A stretch of DNA of 64,000 bases from Ruminococcus sp. Its GTDB lineage: Bacteria; Bacillota; Clostridia; Lachnospirales; Lachnospiraceae. Positions 19,070 through 28,815 of the stretch are shown here, piece after piece (the stretch's first letter is position 1; each line of letters begins with the position of its first letter). A program made the position numbers and the translations under genes. Location of the stretch: assembly GCA_023663085.1 (NCBI GenBank), contig JAMPIB010000007.1, positions 1 through 64,000 of the forward strand, read 5' to 3'. The notes beneath the pieces were generated by a model, which saw only the letters and a list, made by a program, of their open reading frames with translations, did no database searches and was not told the origin of the DNA.

Positions 19070-19921
19070 ATGGAGCCGATGTTTTCTATTTTGGTAGTGT
19101 GTCTGAATCCGGGGAATAAGTTAAAGGAGACGCTGCAGAGCATTGCGGTGCAGGAATTCAAAGATTATGAGATCATCATAAAGGATGGGTTCTCGACGGA
19201 CGGCTCGCTGGATTTCCTAAAAAAAGAGGATGGAGCATATGGCGGGAAACAGGCTTTCACGGAGACGGAACTTCCGCTGCGGCTGGTGGAGAAAAAGGAC
19301 AGCGGAATCTATGATGCGATGAATCAGGCGCTGCAGGAGGCCAGAGGAAAATATGTGTATTTCTTAAACTGCGGGGATCTGTTCGCGCACCCGGAGGTGC
19401 TTACAAAGTTTCATGCACTCATTATGAAAAATCCTGCGGATCTGGGAATCTATTACGGGAATATCTGCACGAAGGAGACGGGGGAGATGGTGCCTTCTAA
19501 TCCGCAGATGGATGCGTTTGGTTGTTATCGGAACGTGCCGTGTCATCAGGCATGTTTTTATGACAGAAAGCTGCTGCTTGCGCATCCGTTTGAGACAAAA
19601 TACCGCGTAAGAGCGGATTACGAACATTTTCTCTGGTGTTTTTTTGCCAGGGAATTAGAAGGAAAAGTCTCTTTTACCTATGGGAATATTATTACCGCGT
19701 ATTATGAAAGCGGCGGTTTCTCGGAGCGGAAAGAGAATAAAAAAGTTTCCGATGCGGAGCATAGGCAGATTGTCAGAAAATATATGTCCGCCGCACAGAT
19801 CTGGAAGTATCGGATGATCCTGTGGATAACGCTTGCGCCGCTTCGCACATGGCTTGCGAAGAATCCGCGGACGTCCGGGTATTATAATAAACTGAAGAAA
19901 AAAATCTATGAGAAGGGGTAA
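19070..19921 (+). CDS. Family 2 glycosyltransferase
   Basis: 283-residue GT2 protein of the WcaA/colanic-acid type: SILVVCLNPGNKLKETLQS, IIIKDGFSTDGS, KKDSGIYDAMNQAL and FLNCGDLF form the expected series, with IYDAMN being typical of this subgroup. Cytoplasmic. Probably adds one sugar of the repeat unit. Part of the 12896-25104 operon with 11 bases to the next gene. Confidence 0.88.
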   Translation: MEPMFSILVVCLNPGNKLKETLQSIAVQEFKDYEIIIKDGFSTDGSLDFLKKEDGAYGGKQAFTETELPLRLVEKKDSGIYDAMNQALQEARGKYVYFLNCGDLFAHPEVLTKFHALIMKNPADLGIYYGNICTKETGEMVPSNPQMDAFGCYRNVPCHQACFYDRKLLLAHPFETKYRVRADYEHFLWCFFARELEGKVSFTYGNIITAYYESGGFSERKENKKVSDAEHRQIVRKYMSAAQIWKYRMILWITLAPLRTWLAKNPRTSGYYNKLKKKIYEKG

Positions 19922-19932
19922 GGTGCTTAAGG

Positions 19933-21219
19933 ATGAAGGTATTATGGGTATGTAATATTATGCTGCCGGCGATAGCGGGACAATTAGGATTACCTTTCAG
20001 CAACAGGGAAGGATGGCTGAGCGCAATGCTCGATCGTTTTTTGCAGGAACAGCATCGTAATCGGATCAATTTAGGGATAGCTTTTCCGGTAACGCCGGAA
20101 ATTGGAAATATAAGCAGAAAACTTCTGATCACGGAAGAGGAGTCCTGCTATTGTTACGGCTTCGTGGAAAATCTGGAAACGCCGGAGCAGTATGATGCGT
20201 CTATCGAGGGACGGATGAAAGAGATCATAGCGGAATTCGATCCCGATATGATACATATTTTTGGTACGGAATTTCCGCATACGCTCTCCTGTGTGCGGGC
20301 CTACGGGAAACCGGAGCGGACGCTTATAGGCATTCAGGGACTGGTCTCCGCCTGTTCCGTAGCCTACATGGCCGATCTGCCGGGTAAGGTGCAGCGAAAG
20401 ACGACGTTCCGCGATCTGGTGAAAAAAGACAGTCTGAAACAACAGCAGAAGAAATTTTATAAACGGGGACTTTACGAAAAAGAAGCGATACGGCTTACGG
20501 GCCATATAGCCGGAAGGACGGATTTTGATAAAGAAACGGTGGCCAAGATCAATCCCAAGGCGCAGTACCATGTTTTGAACGAGACGCTGCGTTCCTGCTT
20601 TTACAGGGGCAGATGGAAAAGGAACGCCTGCATTCCCTACAGTATTTTCTTAAGTCAGGGCGATTATCCGTTAAAAGGATTCCATTATCTGCTGCAGGCG
20701 ATGCCCGCAGTTCTGGAACGCTATCCGGAGGCACAGATTTTCGTGGCGGGCAATGATATCATCCGCAGCGATACTTTTAACGACAGGTTAAAAATCTCTT
20801 CTTACGGGAAATACTTAAAGAAACTGATCAAAGACAATCATCTGAAAGAAAAGGTGACAATGCTCGGTATGCTGGACGCGGAGGGCATGAAGGAACAGTT
20901 GATAAACAGTCATGTGTTTGTCTGTCCTTCGGCTCTGGAAAACTCGCCCAATTCTCTTGGCGAGGCTATGCTGATCGGTGTGCCCTGTGTGGCCGCGGAC
21001 GTGGGCGGCATCCATAATCTTCTGGTCAATGGCGGGGACGGTATTTTATATCCGGCTGGCAATGTCGAGAAACTGGCGGAAAAGATCATTGAAATCTTTG
21101 AAAAAGAAGCGATCTCGGAGAAATATTCGGATAATGCCAGACGACATGCCAGAGAGACGCATGACGCGGATCAGAATTATTATAAAATGATACGGATCTA
21201 TGAGGAAATCGTGCAATGA
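19933..21219 (+). CDS. Family 4 glycosyltransferase (GT-B)
   Basis: 428-residue GT-B fold transferase. The C-terminal half has the family 4 donor-binding pattern: FLSQGDYPLKGFHYLLQAMP, VTMLGMLD and VCPSALENSPNSLGEAMLIGVPCVAADVGG, i.e. the E-x7-E motif region, then AEKI. The N-terminal half contains HIFGTEFPHT. Retaining transferase acting in the cytoplasm; substrate unknown. It overlaps the next gene by four bases (ATGA), so they are coupled. Confidence 0.9.
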   Translation: MKVLWVCNIMLPAIAGQLGLPFSNREGWLSAMLDRFLQEQHRNRINLGIAFPVTPEIGNISRKLLITEEESCYCYGFVENLETPEQYDASIEGRMKEIIAEFDPDMIHIFGTEFPHTLSCVRAYGKPERTLIGIQGLVSACSVAYMADLPGKVQRKTTFRDLVKKDSLKQQQKKFYKRGLYEKEAIRLTGHIAGRTDFDKETVAKINPKAQYHVLNETLRSCFYRGRWKRNACIPYSIFLSQGDYPLKGFHYLLQAMPAVLERYPEAQIFVAGNDIIRSDTFNDRLKISSYGKYLKKLIKDNHLKEKVTMLGMLDAEGMKEQLINSHVFVCPSALENSPNSLGEAMLIGVPCVAADVGGIHNLLVNGGDGILYPAGNVEKLAEKIIEIFEKEAISEKYSDNARRHARETHDADQNYYKMIRIYEEIVQ

Positions 21220-22397
21220 GCATAACGTTTGTATCAAACTACATCAATCATCATCAGATTCCTTTTTCGGAGGCTCTGTATCAGAAACTTGGGAAAGATT
21301 ATCATTTCATACAGACGATGCCCATGGAAGAGGAGCGGGTGGCTATGGGATGGGGCGTCGATATCGGCAGCCTTCCGTATGTACGCTGTCTGTATGAGGA
21401 GGAATACGAGTGCCGCAAGCTCATTGCGGAAAGTGATGTAGTACTGTTTGGCTGGACGCAGAGGCCGGATATTGAGGCGGAGCGTCTGGATTCCGACGGA
21501 TTGACTATACGGGTTAGTGAAAGGCTCTACCGGGAGGGACAGTGGAAGGCAGTCTCGCCAAGAGGGTTGTATGCTAAATATAAAGAGCATATCAGATACA
21601 GACATCAGAATGTTTATCTGCTGTGCGCCGGAGCCTATACCGCCTCGGATTTTCATCTGATCGGCGCGTATCCGGGGAAGATGTTCCGCTGGGGTTATTT
21701 TCCGGAGACGAGGATTTATCCGGAAGAGACTTTTGCCGGATTAAAAGAAGATGGCCCGCTGCAGATTGTCTGGGCCGGGCGCTTTATTCCGCTAAAGCAT
21801 CCCGAATATGTTGTCAGACTCGCGGGGAGGCTGTTACAGGAAGGTTATGATTTCCGGGTGCATATGCTGGGCAGCGGTGAAATGGAAGAGGATATCAAAA
21901 GACAGGTTTCGCGGGCGGGGCTGGCGGAGAGATTTGTATTTTACGGATACCAGGCGCCGGATAAAGTGCGGGATGTCATGGAGCGCTGTCATATCCACCT
22001 TTTTACCAGTAATTATCTGGAAGGCTGGGGAGCGGTCGTCAACGAGGGCATGAACAGCGGCTGTGTGGAAGTCGTGAACGCACAGACAGGGGCCGCGCCG
22101 TATCTGATCGAACATGGTGTGAACGGGCTTGTGTACCCGGACGATTCTTACCCGGAGATGGAAAAGCTGGTGTTGGATCTGTTCGCAAACTGGCCGGAGC
22201 GTAAGCAGATGGGTGCAGCCGCTTATCAGACGATACTGCGGGAGTGGAATGCGCAGCACGCTGCGGATGAACTGCTGCGCTTTACGCAGGCGTTATTAAA
22301 AGGAGATGTTGTCCCGGCAGAGAGCGGGCCGCTCAGTATAGCGCCTGCGATTGCGCCAAAGAAGATGTACGGGGCGATGATGAGCGGGAAGATATAA
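21216..22397 (+). CDS. Family 4 glycosyltransferase (GT-B)
   Basis: 393-residue GT4-like protein. LQIVWAGRFIPLKHPEYVVRLA is the start of the C-terminal Rossmann domain, followed by HMLGSGEMEEDIKR, VFYGYQAPDKVR and TSNYLEGWGAVVNEGMNSG, the E-x7-E-like donor motif. The N-terminal half is less conserved. Acts in the cytoplasm on the repeat unit; substrate unknown. Translationally coupled to the preceding GT4 gene. Confidence 0.9.
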   Translation: MSITFVSNYINHHQIPFSEALYQKLGKDYHFIQTMPMEEERVAMGWGVDIGSLPYVRCLYEEEYECRKLIAESDVVLFGWTQRPDIEAERLDSDGLTIRVSERLYREGQWKAVSPRGLYAKYKEHIRYRHQNVYLLCAGAYTASDFHLIGAYPGKMFRWGYFPETRIYPEETFAGLKEDGPLQIVWAGRFIPLKHPEYVVRLAGRLLQEGYDFRVHMLGSGEMEEDIKRQVSRAGLAERFVFYGYQAPDKVRDVMERCHIHLFTSNYLEGWGAVVNEGMNSGCVEVVNAQTGAAPYLIEHGVNGLVYPDDSYPEMEKLVLDLFANWPERKQMGAAAYQTILREWNAQHAADELLRFTQALLKGDVVPAESGPLSIAPAIAPKKMYGAMMSGKI

Positions 22398-22418
22398 TGG
22401 GAAGGTATAACAATTCGT

Positions 22419-23432
22419 ATGGAGCAGGTAAAGATCAGTGTTATCGTACCGGTATATAATACGCCCGGCACACTTGAAAAATGTGTGGAGTCTATCTGTA
22501 AACAGACTTATGAAAATCTGGAGATCATTCTGGTGGACGACGGTTCTACGGATGGTACGGGCAGATTGTGCGATACGCTTGCGGATACTGATAACAGGAT
22601 TCGCGTATACCATAAAGAAAACGGCGGCGCATCTTCAGCGCGTAATTTCGGACTGCAAAAAGCGGGCGGCGATTATATCGGCTTCGTGGACAGCGACGAT
22701 TATATTGATGAAGATGTTTACGAGAGTATGACGGTGCTTGCCATGGGAAAAAACTACCCGATCGTGCAGATTTCCAGAGACGAAAGGGACGAAGCGGGAG
22801 GCCGTCTGGAAGATGTCTGCGTACCGCCGAAAGAAGTACGTTTCTGCGATACGGAGACTTTTTTAAAGGAACTTCTGCTCCATCAGGGAGATTGTTCGTT
22901 CTGTACGAAACTGGTCAAAAAAGAATTGTTTGAGACACATCGTTTTCCGGAAGGAGAATTGAACGAGGATTTCAAACTTTTGACACAGATGCTCATGCAG
23001 ATAGAGGGGGTCGCTATCCTGCCAAAGCAGGGCTATCATGTTGTCTGCCGCAGCGACAGTACGACGAGAAAACGCTCTGCGGAGAGTTTTTCCAGAGTAT
23101 TCATGGATATCGTGGAAAATGCGGACAGGATGCAGGAAGTGGTGGATACTTATTATCCGTCGCTTCATTTATATGCCCTCCGCTTTAATCTATATCAAAG
23201 GCTGGATTATCTTCTGCATATCCCCATTTCACAGATGAACAGGGATAATGCCTTTTATCAGAACGTAAAAAAATATCTGCGCGGACATTTCTTTGACATG
23301 CTTCGTAATCCCTATCTGACGAAAAAAAATAAAGGATATCTGCTGCTTTTGAGCGTGGCGCCGAAAACGGTAAGAGAGATCCACAGACAGAAAATGATGT
23401 TGAGGAGAGGGAAGTATGGCGATGCACAATGA
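22419..23432 (+). CDS. Family 2 glycosyltransferase
   Basis: 337-residue GT2 enzyme: VSVIVPVYNT-like start (SVIVPVYNTPGTLEK), ILVDDGSTDGT, ENGGASSARNFGL and the DXD-like FVDSDDYIDED are all present. The C-terminal about 100 residues are helical, as in EpsJ-type enzymes. Donor unknown. It overlaps the next gene by 17 bases. Confidence 0.9.
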   Translation: MEQVKISVIVPVYNTPGTLEKCVESICKQTYENLEIILVDDGSTDGTGRLCDTLADTDNRIRVYHKENGGASSARNFGLQKAGGDYIGFVDSDDYIDEDVYESMTVLAMGKNYPIVQISRDERDEAGGRLEDVCVPPKEVRFCDTETFLKELLLHQGDCSFCTKLVKKELFETHRFPEGELNEDFKLLTQMLMQIEGVAILPKQGYHVVCRSDSTTRKRSAESFSRVFMDIVENADRMQEVVDTYYPSLHLYALRFNLYQRLDYLLHIPISQMNRDNAFYQNVKKYLRGHFFDMLRNPYLTKKNKGYLLLLSVAPKTVREIHRQKMMLRRGKYGDAQ

Positions 23433-25104
23433 ATCCGAAAGTACCGGGACGGATAATAAAATGCCGGAACATAAGAAATGGTTTATCTGCTTTGGAATTA
23501 TCTGGTGTGTGCAGATGCTCACAGCGGTATATTTTTGTGTGCAGAAACAGGGTTTTCATGAGGATGAATTTTACTCTTATTATTCGACGTCCCGCACTTA
23601 CGGACTGGCCATTGAAGACGGCGCCTGGATGGAGCATGACGATTATTATAATGAATTTGTCGTATTGGAAGGAGAAGAATTTCAATATGGACTTGTGAAG
23701 CTGGTGCAGTCGTGGGATGTGCATCCGCCGGTATATTACTGGGTGTTGCATACAGTCTGCTCACTGTTTCCGGAGCAGTTTTCCAAGTGGTTCGGCCTTA
23801 TCATCAATCTGGCGGCGTTTGGCGTCAGTATGTTTTTGCTGCGGATATTAGCTCTTAAAGTGACGGAAAAGAACGAAAAAGTAACGTGGCTGGTCTGCCT
23901 TTTTTACGGATTTACGCCCGCGGTCATGAGCGGCGTGGTCTTTATCCGCATGTATGCGCTGCTGACGGTATTCGTGTATCTGTGTGCGATATTGCATGTG
24001 AAGGCACTGGAGCGTTATGCCATGAAAGACGCGGCGCAGGTAAAACTGTCGTTTAGGAAGTTTCTGTTACCGCTCATGCTCGTGACTTATCTGGGATTTC
24101 TGACACAGTATTACTATTTTATCTTTCTCTTTTTTATGGCGGCGGCATTCTGTCTTTATATGTTATGGAAAGACAGAAGTTTGAAAAACTGTCTTTGCTA
24201 TGCGTGCAGTCTGGCGGCCGCTTTTTTGCTGGCTTATCTGACCTATCCGGCCTGTCTGGGACAGATGTTTCGCGGACAGCGCGGCGCACAGGCGACGAAC
24301 AGTTTTTTTGACTTATCCAATACGTGGATGCGGCTTACTTTTTTCTGGGATCTGCTGGATGAATATGTATTCGGGAAAATGCTGCCGGTGCTTTTGCTAG
24401 TCGTATTGTGCCTGTTTTTGTATCTTTTCCGCAAAAAAAACGGGCATGTGCGGGGAAATATAGTTTCCGGTGAAAAAAATGCGGCTTACCCGCTGCTGCT
24501 TGTTACGGTGCTCGGATATTTTCTGGCGGTGGCAAAGACGGCGCTGCTCCTTGGAAATACGTCCGTCCGTTACCAGATGCCGATTTACGGCATGGCGGTA
24601 CTGCTCGTATTTACGGCTGTGGCGGATATGGGAAAGGCGTGCTTTGCCATTTCCGTACTTTCCATGAAAATTTCCATAAAGAAGGCGCAAAAATGGCTGG
24701 TTGCGGTTTTGGCTTTCCTGTGTCTGGCGGTCAATGCAGGCGGGTTATTATCCGGGCGGGTGGTATTTCTTTATCCGGAGGCACAGAAACAGTGTGTTTT
24801 TGCCAAAGAAATGGCGGAGAAAGATGTGCCGGTTGTCTGTATCTATGATGCCGGGCAGAGCTGGTGTGTGTGGGACTGCGCGGATGAATTTTTTGCCTAT
24901 GATAAGATATATTTTGCAAGTATGAATGACGCAGAGCCGATAGAGGATGAGGTGCTTGCAAAGAGTGAAAAGATAGTGGTGTATCTTAGTAATACGGCGG
25001 AGCCGGAAGAACAGCTTCGACGCGTGCAGAGCCGGAATCCGGGGCTTGCGGAGAGCGAATTGCAGTACCGGGGAAAGTATTATGATGTGTATTTGCTGCG
25101 TTGA
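23416..25104 (+). CDS. GT39/PMT-like membrane glycosyltransferase
   Basis: 562-residue integral membrane protein with about ten helices. The first outer loop has HEDEFYSYY, and a following loop has WDVHPPVYYWVLH; the acidic pair and the HPP motif are the pattern of GT39/ArnT-like enzymes that use polyprenyl-phosphate sugars. A soluble extracytoplasmic C-terminal part of about 110 residues follows the last helix. It may use the product of the GtrB-like enzyme at 12896 (inference). Last gene of the glycan operon before an AT-rich block. Confidence 0.75.
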   Translation: MAMHNESESTGTDNKMPEHKKWFICFGIIWCVQMLTAVYFCVQKQGFHEDEFYSYYSTSRTYGLAIEDGAWMEHDDYYNEFVVLEGEEFQYGLVKLVQSWDVHPPVYYWVLHTVCSLFPEQFSKWFGLIINLAAFGVSMFLLRILALKVTEKNEKVTWLVCLFYGFTPAVMSGVVFIRMYALLTVFVYLCAILHVKALERYAMKDAAQVKLSFRKFLLPLMLVTYLGFLTQYYYFIFLFFMAAAFCLYMLWKDRSLKNCLCYACSLAAAFLLAYLTYPACLGQMFRGQRGAQATNSFFDLSNTWMRLTFFWDLLDEYVFGKMLPVLLLVVLCLFLYLFRKKNGHVRGNIVSGEKNAAYPLLLVTVLGYFLAVAKTALLLGNTSVRYQMPIYGMAVLLVFTAVADMGKACFAISVLSMKISIKKAQKWLVAVLAFLCLAVNAGGLLSGRVVFLYPEAQKQCVFAKEMAEKDVPVVCIYDAGQSWCVWDCADEFFAYDKIYFASMNDAEPIEDEVLAKSEKIVVYLSNTAEPEEQLRRVQSRNPGLAESELQYRGKYYDVYLLR

Positions 25105-25140
25105 AGCAGGGGAAGTTAAAAGGAAAAGGCGGAGGATGTT

Positions 25141-26643
25141 ATGATTAAAAAGGAGTATTTTGGTGAGGGAAAAAAAATAGAATTTAAAAGAGAAATTCCA
25201 GGCAATCATGAGAAACTTCTTAAAGATGTTATTGCCTTTTCAAATAGCAGCGGTGGAAAAGTTATTATCGGTATCGAAGATGAAACTGGTCTTGTATATG
25301 GAATTGGAGAACAGAGTCCGTTTAAATTATCGGATTCTATTTCAAATATGATTTCCGATGCTTGTACTCCTCAAATAGAACCGGATATTTCTATTCAGAC
25401 TATAGAAAATAAAACAATACTTGTAATAGATATAGTACCAGGGAAGTTTAGACCTTATTATATTGCCGGAAAAGGAAAAGAAGCAACTGCTTATGTAAGG
25501 ATCAATGGAACAAGTAGGACAGCAGATGCAAGAAAATTACAGGAACTGGAATTAGAAGGACAAAATATTTCCTATGATTCGCTGCAAGCGATTGGACAAG
25601 AGTTTGCAAGAGAGAAAGCTTTAGAACTTTGTCAAAAGATGAAACAGATTGCTATTGATTCCTGTAAAACGGAAGAAGAAAAAGAAACAATAAAAGATGT
25701 GACATTGGAAAAATTGGAAGACTTGGGGATTCTCTGTAAGGTTGGAAGAAACTATTATCCGACGCATGCATTTGATTTGTTGACGGATAATAAAAACAAG
25801 TCGGCAAAAGTTCAGTGTGCATTATTTAAAGGGACAACGAGAGATGTATTTATAGATCAGAAAGAATTTAGTGGGCCAATTTATGAGCAAGTAGAAAATG
25901 TATATCAATTTGTGTTAAGACATATCAATATGGGAGCGGAAATAGGCGGGGTGTATAGAAATGATTTCTATGAACTTCCCATATCGGCTATCAGAGAAAT
26001 GGCAGCAAATGCAATCGTGCATAGAAGTTATTTGGATAAATCCTGTGTTCAGGTATGTATTTTTGACGATAGAATAGAAGTATTGTCACCGGGGACACTT
26101 TATGGTGGATTGGATGTAGAAACAGCAAAAAGAGGAAAATCAACGTGCAGGAACGAAGCGATTGCTGGAGCATTTCATTATATGCGTATTGTTGAAGCAT
26201 GGGGAACAGGGATTCCGAGAATTATCAGCAGGTGTGAGGAATATGGACTGTCTGAGCCTCTTTTTGAAGAGTTTGGAAATAATTTTAAAGTGACAATATT
26301 TAGAAAAGTGAGCAATCCTTTTGTAAATGTAAGCAATGATATGGAAAAAGTAAGCAAAGCTTCTGTTAATATGGGCAATGCTATAGATGAAGTAGGCGAT
26401 GCTTTTGAAAAATACTTACCCAGATTTAAGGATGCAAAAATAACAGAGAAATTTATAACCAACATCAGGCAGATATTTGATAAATGCAATACAAGTATAC
26501 CATTCGGACAGGCGAATGTAATGGAATGGTTAAATTGCTCAAAGTCTAAAGCAACAAATGTTATGAATGCAATGAGAACGGCTGGAGTAATTGTAAAAGT
26601 AACCGGATTAGGTCCTGGTAGATATAGGTTTATAGAGTTTTAG
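25141..26643 (+). CDS. AlbA_2 (Schlafen-type) ATP-binding regulator
   Basis: 500-residue protein. Residues about 10-130 form the AlbA_2/Schlafen-type domain (EGKKIEFKREI, AFSNSSGGKVIIGIED). The middle (about 270-360) is a HATPase_c_4-like domain with IREMAANAIVHRSYL and RIEVLSPGTLYGG. The C-terminus is a winged-helix-like region (GQANVMEWLNCSKSKATNVM). Family members are annotated as putative DNA-binding transcriptional regulators and are common in mobile and defence regions; the actual function is unclear. Its base composition is strikingly AT-rich compared with the membrane glycosyltransferase gene 37 bases upstream, suggesting transfer. Confidence 0.85.
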   Translation: MIKKEYFGEGKKIEFKREIPGNHEKLLKDVIAFSNSSGGKVIIGIEDETGLVYGIGEQSPFKLSDSISNMISDACTPQIEPDISIQTIENKTILVIDIVPGKFRPYYIAGKGKEATAYVRINGTSRTADARKLQELELEGQNISYDSLQAIGQEFAREKALELCQKMKQIAIDSCKTEEEKETIKDVTLEKLEDLGILCKVGRNYYPTHAFDLLTDNKNKSAKVQCALFKGTTRDVFIDQKEFSGPIYEQVENVYQFVLRHINMGAEIGGVYRNDFYELPISAIREMAANAIVHRSYLDKSCVQVCIFDDRIEVLSPGTLYGGLDVETAKRGKSTCRNEAIAGAFHYMRIVEAWGTGIPRIISRCEEYGLSEPLFEEFGNNFKVTIFRKVSNPFVNVSNDMEKVSKASVNMGNAIDEVGDAFEKYLPRFKDAKITEKFITNIRQIFDKCNTSIPFGQANVMEWLNCSKSKATNVMNAMRTAGVIVKVTGLGPGRYRFIEF

Positions 26644-26742
26644 AGGAAAAATCAATGGCTCAATAAGTGCGATCAGCTTTACAGATTCAACATCAACATT
26701 TTATATTACTGATTTAAATATGAATTTAGGAGGAATCCCGAT

Positions 26743-27102
26743 ATGGAATTAATTATGCAGCCAACTTCTACAACTTGCGGACAAGCCTGTATTGCCATGA
26801 TTGCAGGAAAACCGATTGAGGATGTTATCAAAGATATGAAAACGGACGGACCAACAAGTATAGGTCAACTGATAGAAATACTGGATTTTTATGGTATTAA
26901 ACATGCAGAGAGGAATAAGCGGATTTCTAAAAAGAATCCTGCTCCCTATGAATATTCTATTTTAACAGTTCATACAAGCGAAGGATATACGCATTGGACA
27001 TTATTGTATGACAAGAAATATTTTGACCCTGAGTTCGGCTTGATTGAAGGTGAGTACACACATGGCAAAATTACATCATTTTTAGAGATATATGCTGATT
27101 AA
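26743..27102 (+). CDS. C39-like papain-fold cysteine peptidase domain protein
   Basis: 119-residue protein consisting of little more than a peptidase C39-like domain. The catalytic-type cysteine is Cys12 in TTCGQACIAM, the histidine His84 in YTHWTLLYD and the aspartate Asp95 in FDPEFG. Stand-alone domains of this kind may process a leader peptide or act as amide hydrolases; no ABC transporter or substrate peptide is next to it. GGAGGAATC precedes the ATG. The 99 bases upstream contain a short open frame but no recognisable gene. Confidence 0.8.
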   Translation: MELIMQPTSTTCGQACIAMIAGKPIEDVIKDMKTDGPTSIGQLIEILDFYGIKHAERNKRISKKNPAPYEYSILTVHTSEGYTHWTLLYDKKYFDPEFGLIEGEYTHGKITSFLEIYAD

Positions 27103-27163
27103 CGTATTACTGGTTTGCCAGAAAGATACAGAATTAGGCATTGAAACGCAAAATCAGCTGTCT

Positions 27164-28501
27164 TTACAGTTTCCGCTTCAATGCAAGTCCGATCAATCTT
27201 TCTGTATGGTCTGCCATAAAGAGCGGAATATTCAGAACATCATCATCTAATTTCAGATTATTTAAGGAGAACCTGATACGCAGTTTTACTTTGTCGTCGA
27301 ATAATTCTTTAAATTTTTTCAGACTTTTGCCTGTGATATTTGTTTCAGATTTTACTTCAATGGGGAAAATATCGTTGTCCCGTTGGATCAGAAAATCAAC
27401 TTCATAGGGAGGATTATTTTGGCTCCAATATCTGGGGATGACTTCAAACTGGGTAATCAATGTCTGCAGCACATAGTTTTCAGTCAATGCACCCTTAAAT
27501 TCCGTAAATAGACGATTTCCTTCGCCAAAAGCGGTCGGCGAAAGCATAGCCAGACGGCGGAGCAGACCGACGTCCACAAGATAGATTTTAAAAGCTGACA
27601 GATCGTCATAGGCAGAGACCGGAAGTTCCGGTGCGCTGCTGCGGTATATTTTATGCACCAGTCTGGCGTCTACAAGCCATTGCAGAGCGTCTTCGTATTC
27701 TCTGGCTCTGGCGCCCTCTTTGACAGCCTTATAGATAAATTTCTTGTTTTCTCTGGCGAGCTGGGAAGGGATAGACTTCCATATCATGGAGATTTTGGGA
27801 AATTCACTTATATTGGGATGTTTGGCAAAATCCCGTTCGTATGCAGCAAGTATATCTGACAGTGCATTCTGCATAGCATCTACATCGCGGGCCTGTGTCC
27901 ACATTAACACTGATTCCGGCATACCTCCGGTAACATAGTACATTTTCAATTTTTCATACAAAGGATTAAAAAAGGCATCCGGAAGAGGTTTTAGTGTATC
28001 AATGGTATCCAGATAGGCGGTGAGATTTTCATCGCCGTTAGCCAGTAAAAATTCTGTGAACGACATAGGGTCGATCTGCATAAAGTTTACTTTTCCTACC
28101 GGAAATGAGGACGGGCCGGCTAATGTGATCCCGAGCAGAGAGCCTGCGCAGGCAATATGATATTCCGGCGCATTTTCACAGAAATATTTCATGGCATTAA
28201 TGACTTGAGGACAGTCCTGTACTTCATCAAAAATGATAAGTGTCTTTTCCGGAAAGATTTTCTGACCGCTGGATAGTATAAGGTTTTGCAGGATGCGGTC
28301 TGTATTTTTTGTTGTTTCAAAAAACTGCTTATATGATTCATTTTCATCAAAGTTAAAATAAGCAGTATTTTCGTAATATTGTCGGCCAAATTCCTTTAAG
28401 ATCCAGGTTTTCCCTACTTGGCGGACGCCTTTTAGTATCAGCGGTTTTCGATAAGGAGAGTTTTTCCATTTTACCAGTTTATCCATAATAAGTCTTTTCA
28501 T
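27164..28501 (-). CDS. AAA ATPase with DUF4143 domain
   Basis: 445-residue ATPase of the AAA_14/DUF4143 type. Walker A is GVRQVGKTWIL (about residue 25), Walker B LIIFDEVQDCPQV; sensor region CAGSLLGI. The C-terminal DUF4143 part ends with a PD-(D/E)XK-like stretch, YEVDFLIQRDNDIFPIEVKSE. Such proteins are widespread in Clostridia, often in accessory regions, and their role is not settled. It is convergent with the C39 protein and divergent from the XRE regulator. Confidence 0.9.
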   Translation of the reverse strand: MKRLIMDKLVKWKNSPYRKPLILKGVRQVGKTWILKEFGRQYYENTAYFNFDENESYKQFFETTKNTDRILQNLILSSGQKIFPEKTLIIFDEVQDCPQVINAMKYFCENAPEYHIACAGSLLGITLAGPSSFPVGKVNFMQIDPMSFTEFLLANGDENLTAYLDTIDTLKPLPDAFFNPLYEKLKMYYVTGGMPESVLMWTQARDVDAMQNALSDILAAYERDFAKHPNISEFPKISMIWKSIPSQLARENKKFIYKAVKEGARAREYEDALQWLVDARLVHKIYRSSAPELPVSAYDDLSAFKIYLVDVGLLRRLAMLSPTAFGEGNRLFTEFKGALTENYVLQTLITQFEVIPRYWSQNNPPYEVDFLIQRDNDIFPIEVKSETNITGKSLKKFKELFDDKVKLRIRFSLNNLKLDDDVLNIPLFMADHTERLIGLALKRKL

Positions 28502-28684
28502 ATATCAGACCCCATTCACAATATTATTTAGATTTTGGTGACATAAATCACACTTTTATTATAATTATATGGTACATAAAAATCAATGTTTTTATATTTT
28601 GAGTTTTATACAAAATAATACGAGTCATGTACAATACAGATGCAGAGAAGGAACAAAGGTTAAAGCGCAAAATAAAATCATTGA

Positions 28685-28712
28685 TTGCATAATGTGAAAA
28701 AGAATGTATAAT
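28685..28712 (+). promoter_or_regulatory. Possible promoter upstream of the XRE regulator
   Basis: TTGCAT at 28685-28690 and TATAAT at 28707-28712 with a 16-base spacer. It lies in the 314-base gap 28502-28815, which holds no convincing gene; the leader to the regulator would be about 100 bases and would include the palindrome at 28773-28791. Confidence 0.45.
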
Positions 28713-28772
28713 AGAATTACCAACAGTTGCCATAACTTCCATATAGTTACTTTAGGGCAGTGATGTTGTCGG

Positions 28773-28791
28773 GATATACTATTTGTATATC
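28773..28791. promoter_or_regulatory. Palindromic operator candidate for the XRE regulator
   Basis: GATATAC at 28773-28779 and its exact complement GTATATC at 28785-28791, with a five-base TATTT spacer, 24 bases before the regulator's ATG. Size and position are typical of an autoregulatory site for an XRE-type dimer. Binding is inferred. Confidence 0.55.
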
Positions 28792-28815
28792 ACAATAACT
28801 GGAAGGTGCAATATC

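Noticed and set aside
26644-26742. Short open frame between the AlbA_2 and C39 genes (ISAISFTDSTSTFYITDL-type translation)
   Set aside because: About 36 codons without a start codon or ribosome binding site; possibly a remnant but too short to support.
28548-28742. Minus-strand 64-codon open frame
   Set aside because: Low-complexity AT-rich translation, no ribosome binding site, lies across the XRE promoter region.
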